DNA from: CAYMKL01 sp964390805 | Lineage (GTDB): Bacteria; Chloroflexota; Anaerolineae; VGOG01 | NCBI GenBank assembly: GCA_964390805.1 | Contig: CAYMKL010000010.1 | Coordinates: 18,903 to 82,902 of the forward strand | Direction: 5' to 3' | Length of the DNA stretch: 64,000 nucleotides | Part shown: positions 34,607 through 42,460 of the stretch, one piece after another | Numbering within the stretch: the stretch's first letter is position 1 | Layout of the letters: every line of letters starts with the position of its first letter | The notes under the pieces: model-generated | Told to the model about the DNA's origin: nothing | Seen by the model: only the letters and a program-made list of their open reading frames with translations | Database searches by the model: none | Translations under genes and position numbers: made by a program

Positions 34607-35095
34607 TTGGCCGTGAGTGGAATGTCGGACTACTTCGTTCGCCTGCGGAACTGCATAGGGCACGATCCACTGTTGCATCCCGCTGCTGCTGCCTGTATCC
34701 GCGACGAGCAGGGTCGTATCCTGCTCCTGCGGCGCAGCGACGGCATCAATCTGTGGAGCTTTCCCGGCGGAGCGATGGAGCTGGGCGAGCGTGCCGGCGA
34801 GGCGGTGATACGCGAAGTGCACGAGGAGACAGGGTTGGAAGTGGAGCCGGTGGCGCTCATCGGCGTCTACTCCAACCCCGATTATGCCATCACGTATCCC
34901 AACGGCGACCAGGTCCAGCCGGTGATACTCTTCTTCGAGTGTCGGGTGGTGGGCGGCACGCTCCAGCCGGACATGGAGGAGATCGTGGGGGCGCGTTACT
35001 TTGGCCCGCACGATGAGCTGCCGCCGATGTTCCCCTGCTGCGTCGCCAAGGCCCGCGATGCGTTCATTTTCAACGGGCGGGCTTTCTTCCGCTAA
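34607..35095 (+). CDS. NUDIX hydrolase
   Basis: A 162-residue protein with a full Nudix box, GGAMELGERAGEAVIREVHE followed by ETGLEV (GX5EX7REVXEEXGL). TTG 34607 after AAGGAGG is preferred; ATG 34622 is possible. It hydrolyses a nucleoside diphosphate-linked substrate not identifiable from sequence. It ends the cluster; a promoter follows. Confidence 0.9.
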   Translation: MAVSGMSDYFVRLRNCIGHDPLLHPAAAACIRDEQGRILLLRRSDGINLWSFPGGAMELGERAGEAVIREVHEETGLEVEPVALIGVYSNPDYAITYPNGDQVQPVILFFECRVVGGTLQPDMEEIVGARYFGPHDELPPMFPCCVAKARDAFIFNGRAFFR

Positions 35096-35105
35096 CATCA
35101 CACTT

Positions 35106-35139
35106 TTTGCCAATATGCACACTTTGCCCATAATACACT
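35106..35139 (+). promoter_or_regulatory. promoter region with a 17-bp tandem repeat
   Basis: TTTGCCAATATGCACAC (35106-35122) is followed at once by TTTGCCCATAATACACT (35123-35139). TTGCCA (35107-35112) and CATAAT (35129-35134) with 16 bp between could be the -35 and -10 boxes for the flavoprotein gene. The tandem copies may be operators. Confidence 0.45.
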
Positions 35140-35171
35140 AACTCAAGATTAAGGAAAGGACTACAAACAAA

Positions 35172-36521
35172 ATGAAGCAAGCTGATATCGTCGTCATCGG
35201 AGGAAGTGCTGCCGGTCTGACCGCTGCGATTACGGCACGGCGGCACTATCCAGACAAAAGGATCCTCATGGTGCGCAAGGAGAAGCAGGTTCTGATACCG
35301 TGCGGTATTCCTTACATCTTTGGCACCGTGGAGAGCCCTCAGAAGAACCTCATCGGTGATGCAGTGCTCGAAAAGAACAACATTGAGCTACTCCTCGCCG
35401 AGGCCACGGACATGGACCGAGAAAGGAAAGTGCTTCACACCACTGAAGGCGATGTGGGCTACGAACGGCTCATCGTCGCCACCGGCTCAAGGCCCGCCAT
35501 GCCGCCGATACCGGGGTTTGACCTGGACGGCGTGTACGCGGTGGTCAAGGATGTTGAATATCTGAGCGGACTTCAGCAGCGACTCGAACCGGTCGAGGAC
35601 GTGGTCATCATCGGGGGCGGCTTCATCGGCATTGAGCTTGGGGACGAGATCAACAAGGCGGGTGACAAGAACGTCACCATCGTTGAGATGTTGCCGCATT
35701 GCCTGGCTCTGGCCTATGATGAAGAACTTTGCATCGAGATGGAAAAAGTGCTCGAATCGCGGGGGATCAACATCCGCACCTCTTCCAGAGTGGAGAAGAT
35801 CGCCGGCGATGGCAAGGTGGAAAAGGTCGTTCTTTCCGATGGCAACGAGATCAAGGCCGATGTCGTGATCCTGGGCATCGGAGCCGTGGCCAACGTGGAT
35901 ATGGCCCGAAAAGCCGGGCTGCGCATCGGCCTGACGGGCAGCATCGCGGTGGATCGGACGATGCAGACGTCCGATGCCAACATCTACGCTTGCGGGGACT
36001 GCGCCGAAAAGATCTCGTTCTTCGGTGGAAGGCCCTCGCCGCTCAAGCTGGCCTCCATCGCTACGTTGGAGGCGCGCATCGCCGGAGCTAACCTATTTGG
36101 CATCAGGCGTGAGAACATCGGCACGGTAGGTGTCTGGTCAACGGCGGTGGGGAATCACGCGCTGGCCACCGCCGGATTGACCGAGGGAATGGCCAGGAAG
36201 CGTGGTTACGATGTGGTTGCCGTCACCATTCAAGGTCCCAATCGTCACCCTGGCCTCATGCCGGGCGCGGTGAACACCAGGCTAAAATTAGTGTTCGAGC
36301 GGAACTCCGGCGTAATTCTGGGCGGGCAAGTTATGGGCGGCGCGGCGGCGGGCGAGGTCATCAATGCCATCTCCGCCTGCGTGCAGAACCGCATGACCGC
36401 CGAGGACATTGCCATGTTCCAGGCGGGCACTCACCCTGCGTTGACCGCCTCACCTATCGCCTATCACATGGTGAATGCCGCCGAGATGGCCATACAGCAG
36501 ATGCACGAGCAGGGAGGGTAG
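35172..36521 (+). CDS. FAD/NAD(P)-disulfide oxidoreductase family (CoA-disulfide reductase/NADH oxidase-like)
   Basis: A 449-residue flavoprotein. It has an N-terminal FAD GxGxxG-type site (VIGGSAAGLTAAITARR), a single redox Cys in LIPCGIPYIFG (about residue 44), an NAD site (VVIIGGGFIGIELGDEI), YACGDCAE and a C-terminal dimerisation domain. A lone Cys in SxxxPCGIPY context is typical of CoA-disulfide reductase, NADH oxidase and NAD(P)H polysulfide reductase. Given the rhodanese in the window, a persulfide or polysulfide reductase is possible. A response regulator follows 2 bp later. Confidence 0.88.
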   Translation: MKQADIVVIGGSAAGLTAAITARRHYPDKRILMVRKEKQVLIPCGIPYIFGTVESPQKNLIGDAVLEKNNIELLLAEATDMDRERKVLHTTEGDVGYERLIVATGSRPAMPPIPGFDLDGVYAVVKDVEYLSGLQQRLEPVEDVVIIGGGFIGIELGDEINKAGDKNVTIVEMLPHCLALAYDEELCIEMEKVLESRGINIRTSSRVEKIAGDGKVEKVVLSDGNEIKADVVILGIGAVANVDMARKAGLRIGLTGSIAVDRTMQTSDANIYACGDCAEKISFFGGRPSPLKLASIATLEARIAGANLFGIRRENIGTVGVWSTAVGNHALATAGLTEGMARKRGYDVVAVTIQGPNRHPGLMPGAVNTRLKLVFERNSGVILGGQVMGGAAAGEVINAISACVQNRMTAEDIAMFQAGTHPALTASPIAYHMVNAAEMAIQQMHEQGG

Positions 36522-36523
36522 TT

Positions 36524-36934
36524 ATGTCAAAGATATTGATCATAGACGATGACCCGGATTTCAACTACGTCTTTCAGATGGTGCTCGAAGCCAACGACTT
36601 CGAGGTAGATACGGCGACGACACCAGAGGAAGGGATCAATAAGGTCTTGAGCATCGAACCGGACCTGGTGGTCCTGGATGTCATGATGCCGACAGGCTAC
36701 GAGGGGTTCGATGTGGCCCGTGAAATCAGGGAGGAACACGGTCTGACCGAGTTGCCCATCGTTATCCTCACCAACGTGCACAACGTCAGAGAAGTGCCCT
36801 ACCGCTTCGCTCCCGATGAAGACTACCTGCCGGTGGACGTGTTCCTGGACAAACCGGTTGAACCAGAGGCGCTGGTAGACATCATCAAAGAGATGCTGGG
36901 AGAGCGCCGAGAAGAACTTGAGTATCCTCTATAG
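36524..36934 (+). CDS. stand-alone response-regulator receiver protein
   Basis: The 136-residue protein is a CheY-like receiver: IIDDDPD acidic pair, phospho-acceptor Asp in LVVLDVMMP, Thr in VILTNVH, Lys in FLDKPVEP. There is no output domain. It starts 2 bp after the flavoprotein gene with GGAGGG upstream and is probably co-transcribed. Its partner kinase is not evident nearby. Confidence 0.9.
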   Translation: MSKILIIDDDPDFNYVFQMVLEANDFEVDTATTPEEGINKVLSIEPDLVVLDVMMPTGYEGFDVAREIREEHGLTELPIVILTNVHNVREVPYRFAPDEDYLPVDVFLDKPVEPEALVDIIKEMLGERREELEYPL

Positions 36935-36949
36935 GACTCGCTTGTACTA

Positions 36950-37212
36950 TACTTTCCGCTAACTTGGAAAGTAGGTGAATCTGGCTTTTACTATATATAG
37001 TGGCATTGCGTGAAACTGACACTAGATGTAGTAGTTTCAGGCAAGACAAGCCCGTTGCGTTAGGGGGAACTGCCGAGTATCAACTTTGGGTAATGGCTGG
37101 TCTCTCTGAGTGTTACTACTATATATAGGAGCTTGCTAACGCATACCCACAACATATAGTGCAATATTCCTTTGGCGTTACGAGACTTTCCACGTCAATT
37201 TAGCGGAAAGTA
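36950..37212. mobile_element. MITE-like non-coding element, 263 bp
   Basis: This fills most of the 308-bp gap at 36935-37242. TACTTTCCGCTAA (36950-36962) and TTAGCGGAAAGTA (37200-37212) are perfect 13-bp terminal inverted repeats. Each has a GGAAAGT/ACTTTCC subterminal repeat (36966-36972, 37185-37191). Inside are GAAACT/AGTTTC, two ACTATATATAG copies and GCGTTAG/CTAACGC inverted copies. The base composition is more AT-rich than the neighbours and there is no coding frame. The ends read TA, as for Tc1/mariner-type insertions, but the target duplication is not proven. Confidence 0.6.
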
Positions 37213-37242
37213 AAGTTGTAGCGATTAAGAAAAAGGTCAGTG

Positions 37243-37941
37243 ATGAGGATAGCGGTGGTTTACGACAACAGGTCGCTTCGTGGCGAGCTTTCCCCCGCCT
37301 GGGGGTTCTCCTGCCTGGTGGGCGACGACCTTCTCTTCGATACCGGCGGAGACGGACCGAGGTTGCTCTCCAACATGGGGCAGATGGGGCTCGACGTTGG
37401 GAGGATTAGGTCAGTGGTCCTCTCGCACGCGCACGGAGACCACACAGGTGGCCTTGCGGGTCTCCTAGCCGTCAGCAGGGGAATCACCGTCTACTTGCCC
37501 TGCTCCTTTCCCAGTCGGTTCAAGGCCCAGGTGCGCAGCCACGCCCGCGTGGTAGAGGTCCACGAGCCGATGGAGATAGCCGAGGGCATCTACACCACCG
37601 GCGAGATGGGGAGAGGCCTGGTCGAGCAGGCACTTGCTTTGGTCACAAACCAAGGTCTGGTTATCGTCACCGGCTGCGCCCATCCGGGAATCGTGGGCAT
37701 GATACGCCGTGCCAAGCAAATTGGCGGAAACGGAATTTACCTGGCAATCGGCGGCTTCCACCTGAGTGTGGCAAGTCGGGGAGCGGTCAAAGATATCATC
37801 GCCGAATTCCGGCTGCTGGGAGTGCAGAAAGTAGCCCCCTGCCATTGTACCGGAAAACAGGCGATGGGGATGTTCGCCGCCGAGTACGGGGAGGATTTCA
37901 TCAAGGCCGGCGTGGGAAAGGTCCTGGATATTGGGCCATAA
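37243..37941 (+). CDS. metallo-beta-lactamase-fold hydrolase
   Basis: The 232-residue protein has the MBL metal motif SHAHGDHTGG, later ligands in TGCAHPGIVGM and a C-terminal PCHCTGKQA. This pattern is seen in proteins related to the methanopterin-pathway RFA-P synthase-like MBL group. ATG 37243 is used; an overlapping GTG 37240 is possible. The true substrate is unknown. A longer paralogue is at 42701. The gene sits just after the MITE-like element, whose end may supply its upstream region. Confidence 0.85.
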   Translation: MRIAVVYDNRSLRGELSPAWGFSCLVGDDLLFDTGGDGPRLLSNMGQMGLDVGRIRSVVLSHAHGDHTGGLAGLLAVSRGITVYLPCSFPSRFKAQVRSHARVVEVHEPMEIAEGIYTTGEMGRGLVEQALALVTNQGLVIVTGCAHPGIVGMIRRAKQIGGNGIYLAIGGFHLSVASRGAVKDIIAEFRLLGVQKVAPCHCTGKQAMGMFAAEYGEDFIKAGVGKVLDIGP

Positions 37942-38026
37942 CGGCTTGCATAAAGCCGGAGTCCCGAACTTGTTCGGGCTGTAGCGAGGCAAGTTTCACA
38001 CTCCAATAAAACGCAGAGGGAAACAA

Positions 38027-38416
38027 ATGGAAAAACTGATCCAGGAATTCATCAGCCAGCGTGTCTGGGCAGTGGTGGGGGCCTCGACGAACCCAGAGAA
38101 GTATGGCCACAAGATATTCCGCGACCTGCGGGCAGCAGGCTACATCGTCTACGGCGTCAATCCCGACGAGGGCGAGATTGAGGGCCAGAGGCTATACCCC
38201 AGTTTGGCCGACCTGCCGGAGAAGCCGGCGGTGGTGGACATCGTCGTCCCGCCGAAGATCACCGGGGAGATAGTCCGCCAGTGCGCGGAACTGGGGCTAG
38301 AGAGAGTCTGGATGCAGCCCGGTTCGGAGTCGGAGGAGACCATTCGCTTCTGCCAGGGGGAGGGCATCAAGGTCATCCACAGCGCCTGTGCTATGATCCG
38401 AAAACGGGAGTGGTGA
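38027..38416 (+). CDS. CoA-binding domain protein (YccU-like)
   Basis: The 129-residue protein is a single Rossmann CoA-binding domain: VWAVVGASTNPEKYGHKIFR, GYIVYGVNP, DIVVPPKITGEIVRQCAELG, WMQPGSESEE. It is the same fold as the N-terminal domain of acyl-CoA synthetase (ADP-forming) but stand-alone. It probably binds CoA or a nucleotide; its role is unknown. A ferredoxin gene follows 14 bp later. Confidence 0.9.
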   Translation: MEKLIQEFISQRVWAVVGASTNPEKYGHKIFRDLRAAGYIVYGVNPDEGEIEGQRLYPSLADLPEKPAVVDIVVPPKITGEIVRQCAELGLERVWMQPGSESEETIRFCQGEGIKVIHSACAMIRKREW

Positions 38417-38430
38417 GGAGGTGATGGAAG

Positions 38431-38982
38431 ATGGTTTACATTGATCTCGAGAAGTGCGCCGGCTGCGGGGTCTGTGCTGAAGCCTGCCCTGTAGGGGCCA
38501 TAAGCTTGGTCGGAGGCACAGCCCAAGTTGACCAGGAGAGGTGCACAGACCACGTCCTGAGCTTGTCGAAGGGCTGCGAGGCTTGTATAGAGGTCTGCCC
38601 CAATAGGGCCATGCTGGCCGTGAGGGAGCCGGTCGCAGAGCGGGCGGCGGTCCCCAGCGTGCGCCCGGCGCCTGAGGTCATCCGGGTCAGGCCGCAGCCG
38701 GCACCCGTTTCCCTGCCAACCAGGGGCTTGCCGGCCGTAGGAGCAGCACTGACCTATCTGGGCCGTAACGTCGCCCCCCGTCTGGCAGACCATTTGCTCA
38801 ATGCCCTGGATCGCAGGCTGGGTCAGGGGCAAGCTAGCCCTGCTGTGAGAGCATCTAGGCCCGTATCCCCGGCTTCTGGTGTGGGAGGACGAAGCCCTTC
38901 GACAGCCCTTCGACGGAGCCCAGGACAAGGCTCAGGACGGGGCCTTCGTCGAAGGAGGAGGCGGGGCAGGGGCAGAAGATAA
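38431..38982 (+). CDS. 2x[4Fe-4S] ferredoxin with a repeat-derived insertion in the second cluster motif
   Basis: A 183-residue protein. The first cluster is normal (CAGCGVCAEACPVGAI). In the second, the paralogue at 32254 reads CTECEACVQAC, while this one reads CTDHVLSLSKGCEACIEVC. The extra eight codons are encoded by a REP-like sequence (38555-38573). The first Cys is therefore moved from C-x2-C to C-x10-C. The C-terminal tail also contains repeat-derived sequence (about 38893-38950) and ends in an Arg/Gly-rich stretch. The protein may keep its first cluster only, or bind the second unusually. Confidence 0.85.
   Translation: MVYIDLEKCAGCGVCAEACPVGAISLVGGTAQVDQERCTDHVLSLSKGCEACIEVCPNRAMLAVREPVAERAAVPSVRPAPEVIRVRPQPAPVSLPTRGLPAVGAALTYLGRNVAPRLADHLLNALDRRLGQGQASPAVRASRPVSPASGVGGRSPSTALRRSPGQGSGRGLRRRRRRGRGRR
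38555..38573. repeat. REP-like repeat inserted in the ferredoxin gene
   Basis: TCCTGAGCTTGTCGAAGGG; near-copies occur at 41535-41554 (TCCTGAGCCTGTCGAAGGGA), 49886-49904 (TCCTGAGCCCGCCGAAGGA), 38893-38950, 30888-30932 and, degenerate, 40291-40304. I recall this sequence type as a widespread dispersed bacterial repeat. Confidence 0.75.
38893..38950. repeat. cluster of REP-like units in the ferredoxin 3' end
   Basis: Two CCCTTCGAC units (38895-38903, 38907-38915) are followed by a CAGGACAAGGCTCAGGAC unit and then CCTTCGTCGAAGG, itself palindromic. They encode the low-complexity Ser/Arg-rich tail of the ferredoxin without breaking the frame. Confidence 0.6.
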
Positions 38983-39161
38983 ACCCAAAACGCTCTTAGC
39001 CAGCTTTGTGTGGGAACGCAGTCTAGATCGCCTGAAACGGCCGCGGACAGGTGTTTCACATGAAAGCGGTGAAGAGAGGAACTAAGATTTGAAAGATGGC
39101 TATTCCTACACTTGAACGCTGTGAGCAGAAGGCGGGTCGCCTTCGGGGAGGTTTGACGAAC

Positions 39162-39344
39162 ATGAGCAACGAGCGGATCAAGGAGCTGGAGAGTCAGATA
39201 GCGGAGTTGAAGAGCCGATGGCCGGCCCATTCGGTGCCGCCGACGATGCTTCAGCAGTTGGAAGAGCTGGAGGAAGAACTGGAGAAGGGGCTGAAGAAAA
39301 CAGACGAGGGTAGGACCGATGCCAAAGCAGATGGCCATGATTGA
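39162..39344 (+). CDS. small coiled-coil protein
   Basis: A 60-residue protein starting MSNERIKELESQIAELKSRW, with a Pro break and a second helix (MLQQLEELEEELEKGLKK). ATG 39162 follows GGGGAGG at 10 bp; ATG 39096 would add 22 residues. The heptad pattern suggests a dimeric coiled coil. It is not recognised as a named family. It overlaps the small ferredoxin gene by 26 bp. Confidence 0.6.
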   Translation: MSNERIKELESQIAELKSRWPAHSVPPTMLQQLEELEEELEKGLKKTDEGRTDAKADGHD

Positions 39345-39525
39345 TTATAGAAAGTGCCAGCCTGAGAAATGCGACCAGGGCATCTGCCTCGCTGTGCTTG
39401 CGTGTCCAAACAAAGTCCTCAAGCAAGAGGCTCCTTATGAGATGCCCGATCCTCCTCTGACCATGTGTGTCGGCTGTAGTCTGTGTACTCAGGCTTGCCT
39501 GTTGAAGGCAGTTCAAATGATATAA
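39319..39525 (+). CDS. small ferredoxin-like 4Fe-4S protein
   Basis: A 68-residue protein. The first Cys group is irregular (CQPEKCDQGICLAVLACP) and the second is a standard cluster motif (CVGCSLCTQACLLKAV). This resembles the RLI/ferredoxin N-terminal type where x4 and x5 spacings occur. A degraded copy of its second half lies at 42119-42202. It overlaps the coiled-coil gene. Confidence 0.8.
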   Translation: MPKQMAMIDYRKCQPEKCDQGICLAVLACPNKVLKQEAPYEMPDPPLTMCVGCSLCTQACLLKAVQMI

Positions 39526-39595
39526 AGCTGCGCAAGGTGGGGAGTCTTTCGAGGTAGCCGTATCAAGTCGAAGTCAGGTCGAGAGGATGAGACCG

Positions 39596-40282
39596 ATGAC
39601 CGAAATCACTCAACCCACATTTAAAGACCGCTGTGTCATATCCTGCGGGATGCTGCACCCGGAGATAACCCATCTGATGGAGAGCGGTTTTCTGAATCCA
39701 CGCCGCGTCTTTTTTACGCCACCGGGTCTGCACGCCTTGCCGGCCAAGCTGGAGAAGTATCTTCTCAAGAGACTGGCCCAGGCCCAGGAGTGGTGCCCCG
39801 ACCATGGGCGGCTGCCTAACATTGTCGTCGTGTATGGGAAGAAGTGCCACATCAGCGTTGATGAGCCGTTCAAACGGGTGGACTCGATCCTACAGGCAGC
39901 GGGACAGGGGATCGTCAGGGTGCAGGGGGACTACGGCTACGACATGCTAGCCGGCTTTGAGGATCGGCAGCGGATCAGCGGGGGCAGGGAGGGCAAGACC
40001 CTTTGGTTCACACCGGGCTGGCTCAAGAGCTGGAGGGCGGTCTACCAGAAGTATTTCGGCTGGGATGAGGCGGATGCTAATGCAAACTTTCCAGGATTCT
40101 ACGACAAGATCATCGTCCTGGACGGCCTTGGCCTAGCCGAAGAGTATATGGCGCAGCACGCCGAGGAGATCCTGGAACTGTTCGACTGGACAGGCCTGGA
40201 GGTGGAGTTTCACCCCATCACCCTGGACCGTTTCAAGGGACTGCTGATGGACAGCCTGTCGCCAGGAGATACTTCGGGATAA
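39596..40282 (+). CDS. DUF1638-like protein
   Basis: The 228-residue protein begins with ISCGMLHPEITHLMESG and contains LPNIVVVYGKKCH, RVQGDYGYDMLAG, LWFTPGWLKSWR and KIIVLDGLG. The Cys near the start and the pair around KKCH match DUF1638 proteins, often found near corrinoid/methylamine or C1 genes; the reaction is unknown. ATG 39596 is chosen because GAGAGG abuts ATG 39587. Confidence 0.7.
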   Translation: MTEITQPTFKDRCVISCGMLHPEITHLMESGFLNPRRVFFTPPGLHALPAKLEKYLLKRLAQAQEWCPDHGRLPNIVVVYGKKCHISVDEPFKRVDSILQAAGQGIVRVQGDYGYDMLAGFEDRQRISGGREGKTLWFTPGWLKSWRAVYQKYFGWDEADANANFPGFYDKIIVLDGLGLAEEYMAQHAEEILELFDWTGLEVEFHPITLDRFKGLLMDSLSPGDTSG

Positions 40283-40346
40283 TACCAATGTTTCGACAAG
40301 CTCAACACAAGTTGCTCTACACGGGAACCGTTTTGGAGTTTGGAGT

Positions 40347-40613
40347 ATGGTGAGGCCGTTGTGGCAGCTCTTGTTGGAGGATCCATCGGATCTGACCTGT
40401 GACGAGTGTTTCTCCGTGATGGAGTATTACGCTGAGCTTTTGGCTAAGGGTAGCACCGATCGCCTCCCTGAAGTCATCGAGCGTCTAAAGGAATGTCTTC
40501 CTTGTGAGGTTCAGCATCGTGAGGAGCTGCGCCACCTCATAGCAAGCCAGTCAGAGACGAGCACCGCGTTACCGCCTGATTTGACAAAACCGATTGATGC
40601 TGAAGCCAGATGA
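40347..40613 (+). CDS. small hypothetical protein with a CxxC and a second Cys pair
   Basis: An 88-residue, mostly helical protein with LTCDECFSVMEYYAELLAKG and ECLPCEVQHREELRHL. The two CxxC motifs flank a helical hairpin, as in small zinc-binding anti-sigma-like domains. I do not recognise the family. It overlaps the methyltransferase start by ATGA, so the two are coupled. Confidence 0.6.
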   Translation: MVRPLWQLLLEDPSDLTCDECFSVMEYYAELLAKGSTDRLPEVIERLKECLPCEVQHREELRHLIASQSETSTALPPDLTKPIDAEAR

Positions 40614-41263
40614 ACCGGTTGCTTGCTAACCCCTTCACCAACCCGACCCTCGTGGCCGGCTACGAAGCCTGGTACGAAACCTCCGGGCTCCGGGCCGACC
40701 GCCTGGAGAAGCCCCTGTTGAAGCGGCTGCTGGCTGGCTTTTCGCGGGCACGCACCCTCCTGGAGGTAGGTTGCGGCACCGGCCGTTTCACCCGCTGGTT
40801 CGGCGAGCAAGGTCTACAGGTGATGGGGTTGGACCAGTCGTCGCCCATGCTGGCCGAGGCTGTCCGGCTGGGCGGTCCACCGTGCGTCCTCGGCGACGCG
40901 CTGGCCTTGCCCTTCCTGGACGGGGCCTTCGACCTGGTGGCCCTGATCACGACGCTGGAGTTCGTAACCGATCCCGCCCAGGTCCTGGCCGAGGCAGTCT
41001 GCGTGGCCCGGCACGGATTGATCCTGGGAGTGTTGAATCGGCAGAGTCTGCTGGCGTGGCGGCGGGAACGTTCGGGGGAAGCGTTGTGGCAGATGGCCCG
41101 CTTCTTCACGCCGGCAGAATTGGTCCGTCTGCTGCAGCAGGCTGCCGTAGGGAAGCGATTGAAGATCGTGTGGCGAACGACCTTGTGGCCGGGCTGGCCC
41201 GGAGAGCTACCGCTGCCGTGGGGTGGGTTCATTGGTATGGCGGTAAGCATGGTTGAACCGTGA
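40610..41263 (+). CDS. class I SAM-dependent methyltransferase
   Basis: The 217-residue protein has motif I TLLEVGCGTGRFTRWFGEQG, motif II GLDQSSPMLAEA, DALALPFLDGAFDLVALITT and a C-terminal substrate domain, typical of UbiE/Methyltransf_11 proteins. The substrate is unknown. It is coupled to the small Cys protein upstream and followed by a thiamine-binding-like protein. Confidence 0.9.
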   Translation: MNRLLANPFTNPTLVAGYEAWYETSGLRADRLEKPLLKRLLAGFSRARTLLEVGCGTGRFTRWFGEQGLQVMGLDQSSPMLAEAVRLGGPPCVLGDALALPFLDGAFDLVALITTLEFVTDPAQVLAEAVCVARHGLILGVLNRQSLLAWRRERSGEALWQMARFFTPAELVRLLQQAAVGKRLKIVWRTTLWPGWPGELPLPWGGFIGMAVSMVEP

Positions 41264-41279
41264 AAAGCGGAGGAGGAAA

Positions 41280-41540
41280 GTGATCGGTATCGCCGCTCAG
41301 GTTAGCTTGTATCCTTTGCGACAAGCGTCTTTGTCACCAGCGATTGGCCAGGCACTCCAGATCTTTCGAGAGCACGGTCTGGGCGTGGAACCGGGCGCCA
41401 TGAGCACCCTGATCACCGGCAACGATGCGACGGTGTTTGCCGCTCTGCAAGAGGCCTTTCGTCGCGTTGCCGAGCAGGGCCAGGTGGTGATGGTGGTGAC
41501 CCTCTCGAACGCATGCCCTGTGCCGGAGAACTTGTCCTGA
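41280..41540 (+). CDS. MTH1187/YkoF-like thiamine-precursor-binding-type small protein
   Basis: An 86-residue protein from GTG 41280 after GGAGGAAA (TTG 41253 is possible). It has the ferredoxin-like fold pattern of the YkoF/MTH1187 family (AAQVSLYPLRQASLSPAIGQ, GLGVEPGAMSTLITGNDATV). The last residues and the stop codon are provided by a REP-like repeat (41535-41554), so the original C-terminus was probably replaced. Confidence 0.75.
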   Translation: MIGIAAQVSLYPLRQASLSPAIGQALQIFREHGLGVEPGAMSTLITGNDATVFAALQEAFRRVAEQGQVVMVVTLSNACPVPENLS

Positions 41541-41554
41541 GCCTGTCGAAGGGA
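41535..41554. repeat. REP-like repeat at the end of the YkoF-like gene
   Basis: TCCTGAGCCTGTCGAAGGGA; its TGA is the stop codon of the gene. It is the same family as the repeat at 38555. Confidence 0.75.
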
Positions 41555-41599
41555 ACGACGGGGGAGCCCATTGTCTAAGGATACGTAGGGGGAAGTCAG

Positions 41600-42103
41600 A
41601 TGATAGAGTTCAGTCGCATTTTGGTCCCATTGGATGGCTCGTCTCTGTCGGAGAGGGCGCTGCCGGTGGTTCGTGCGCTGGCACGGAAATTCGAAAGCCA
41701 GATCATTCTGTTACGTGTGTTGGATATCCCCACTCCTACAGTGCCCACCTCGCACCTGGAGGAGGCAATAGGTTGGGTACGAGAAGCGCGCCAACAGGCC
41801 CTTCAGGAAGCCCAAAGCTATCTGGAAGCCATCCAGCGCGAACTTCATGGGGAAGGGTTTGAGACCCGAATCCTATTGCGAGATAGGTCGCCGGCCGAGG
41901 ACATCCTCGATGTCGCCTGTGCCGAGAATATAGACCTGATCGTCATGTCTAGCCACGGAAAGGGCGGCGGTTTGGCTCGCTGGACTTTCGGCAGCGTCGC
42001 TGAGAGAGTGGCGCGTCACAGCCTTTGTCCCGTGCTGCTGGTTCGACAGGAGCCGGAGACCGAGAGCGAATCACAGTCGGCAGCCATGTCCAAACCGACG
42101 TGA
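41600..42103 (+). CDS. universal stress protein (UspA family)
   Basis: The 167-residue protein has a complete Usp domain: FSRILVPLDGSSLSERALPV, DLIVMSSHGKGGGLARWTFG and SVAERVARHSLCPVLLVR. The ATP-binding G-x2-G-x9-G-S/T motif is present, so it is likely the ATP-binding type. The gene stands alone, with GGGGGAAGT upstream. Confidence 0.92.
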   Translation: MIEFSRILVPLDGSSLSERALPVVRALARKFESQIILLRVLDIPTPTVPTSHLEEAIGWVREARQQALQEAQSYLEAIQRELHGEGFETRILLRDRSPAEDILDVACAENIDLIVMSSHGKGGGLARWTFGSVAERVARHSLCPVLLVRQEPETESESQSAAMSKPT

Positions 42104-42118
42104 ACCGACGCACGAGAG

Positions 42119-42202
42119 ATGCCCGATCTTCCTATGACCTTATGTGTCGGCTGTAGTCTGTGTACTGAGGCCTGCCGGTTGCAGGCAATCCGAATGATGT
42201 GA
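42119..42202 (+). pseudogene. ferredoxin 3'-end fragment
   Basis: An ATG-led 27-codon frame encodes MPDLPMTLCVGCSLCTEACR and LQAIRMM, closely matching the last 28 residues of the small ferredoxin at 39319-39525 (MPDPPLTMCVGCSLCTQACL). The N-terminal half is missing and there is no ribosome site. It is a duplicated or residual fragment with one intact four-Cys motif. Confidence 0.75.
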
Positions 42203-42214
42203 GGGAGGGTAGTT

Positions 42215-42454
42215 GTGCCCGTCTACGAATATCGCTGTAAGAACTGCGGGGAGCAGGTGGAGGTGTTGGTTCGTTCTAGGACGAGCGCCTCGCCCACCTG
42301 CCCCAACTGCGGCAGCTCCCTGCTAGAGAAGCTCCTCTCCGTTCCTTACGTGATGGGTGGGGAGAAGCGCCCGGCGGGGCAGACCTGCTGTGGGCGAGAG
42401 GAGCGCTGCGAAGCCCCACCCTGTTCCACGGATGACGTTTGCAGAAGGAGGTGA
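42215..42454 (+). CDS. FmdB-family zinc-ribbon protein
   Basis: A 79-residue protein from GTG 42215. The FmdB signature is clear (MPVYEYRCKNCGEQVEVLVR, then CPNCGSS). It has extra Cys-rich sequence (CCGREERCEAPPC) at the end. FmdB proteins are putative regulators first linked to formamidase; their biochemical role is not established. It is 6 bp upstream of the Gly-rich zinc ribbon. Confidence 0.88.
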   Translation: MPVYEYRCKNCGEQVEVLVRSRTSASPTCPNCGSSLLEKLLSVPYVMGGEKRPAGQTCCGREERCEAPPCSTDDVCRRR

Positions 42455-42460
42455 TGAGAG

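Noticed and set aside
38555..38573. Selenocysteine or frameshift explanation for the odd ferredoxin motif
   Set aside because: The extra residues are fully explained by an in-frame REP-like insertion found elsewhere in the window.
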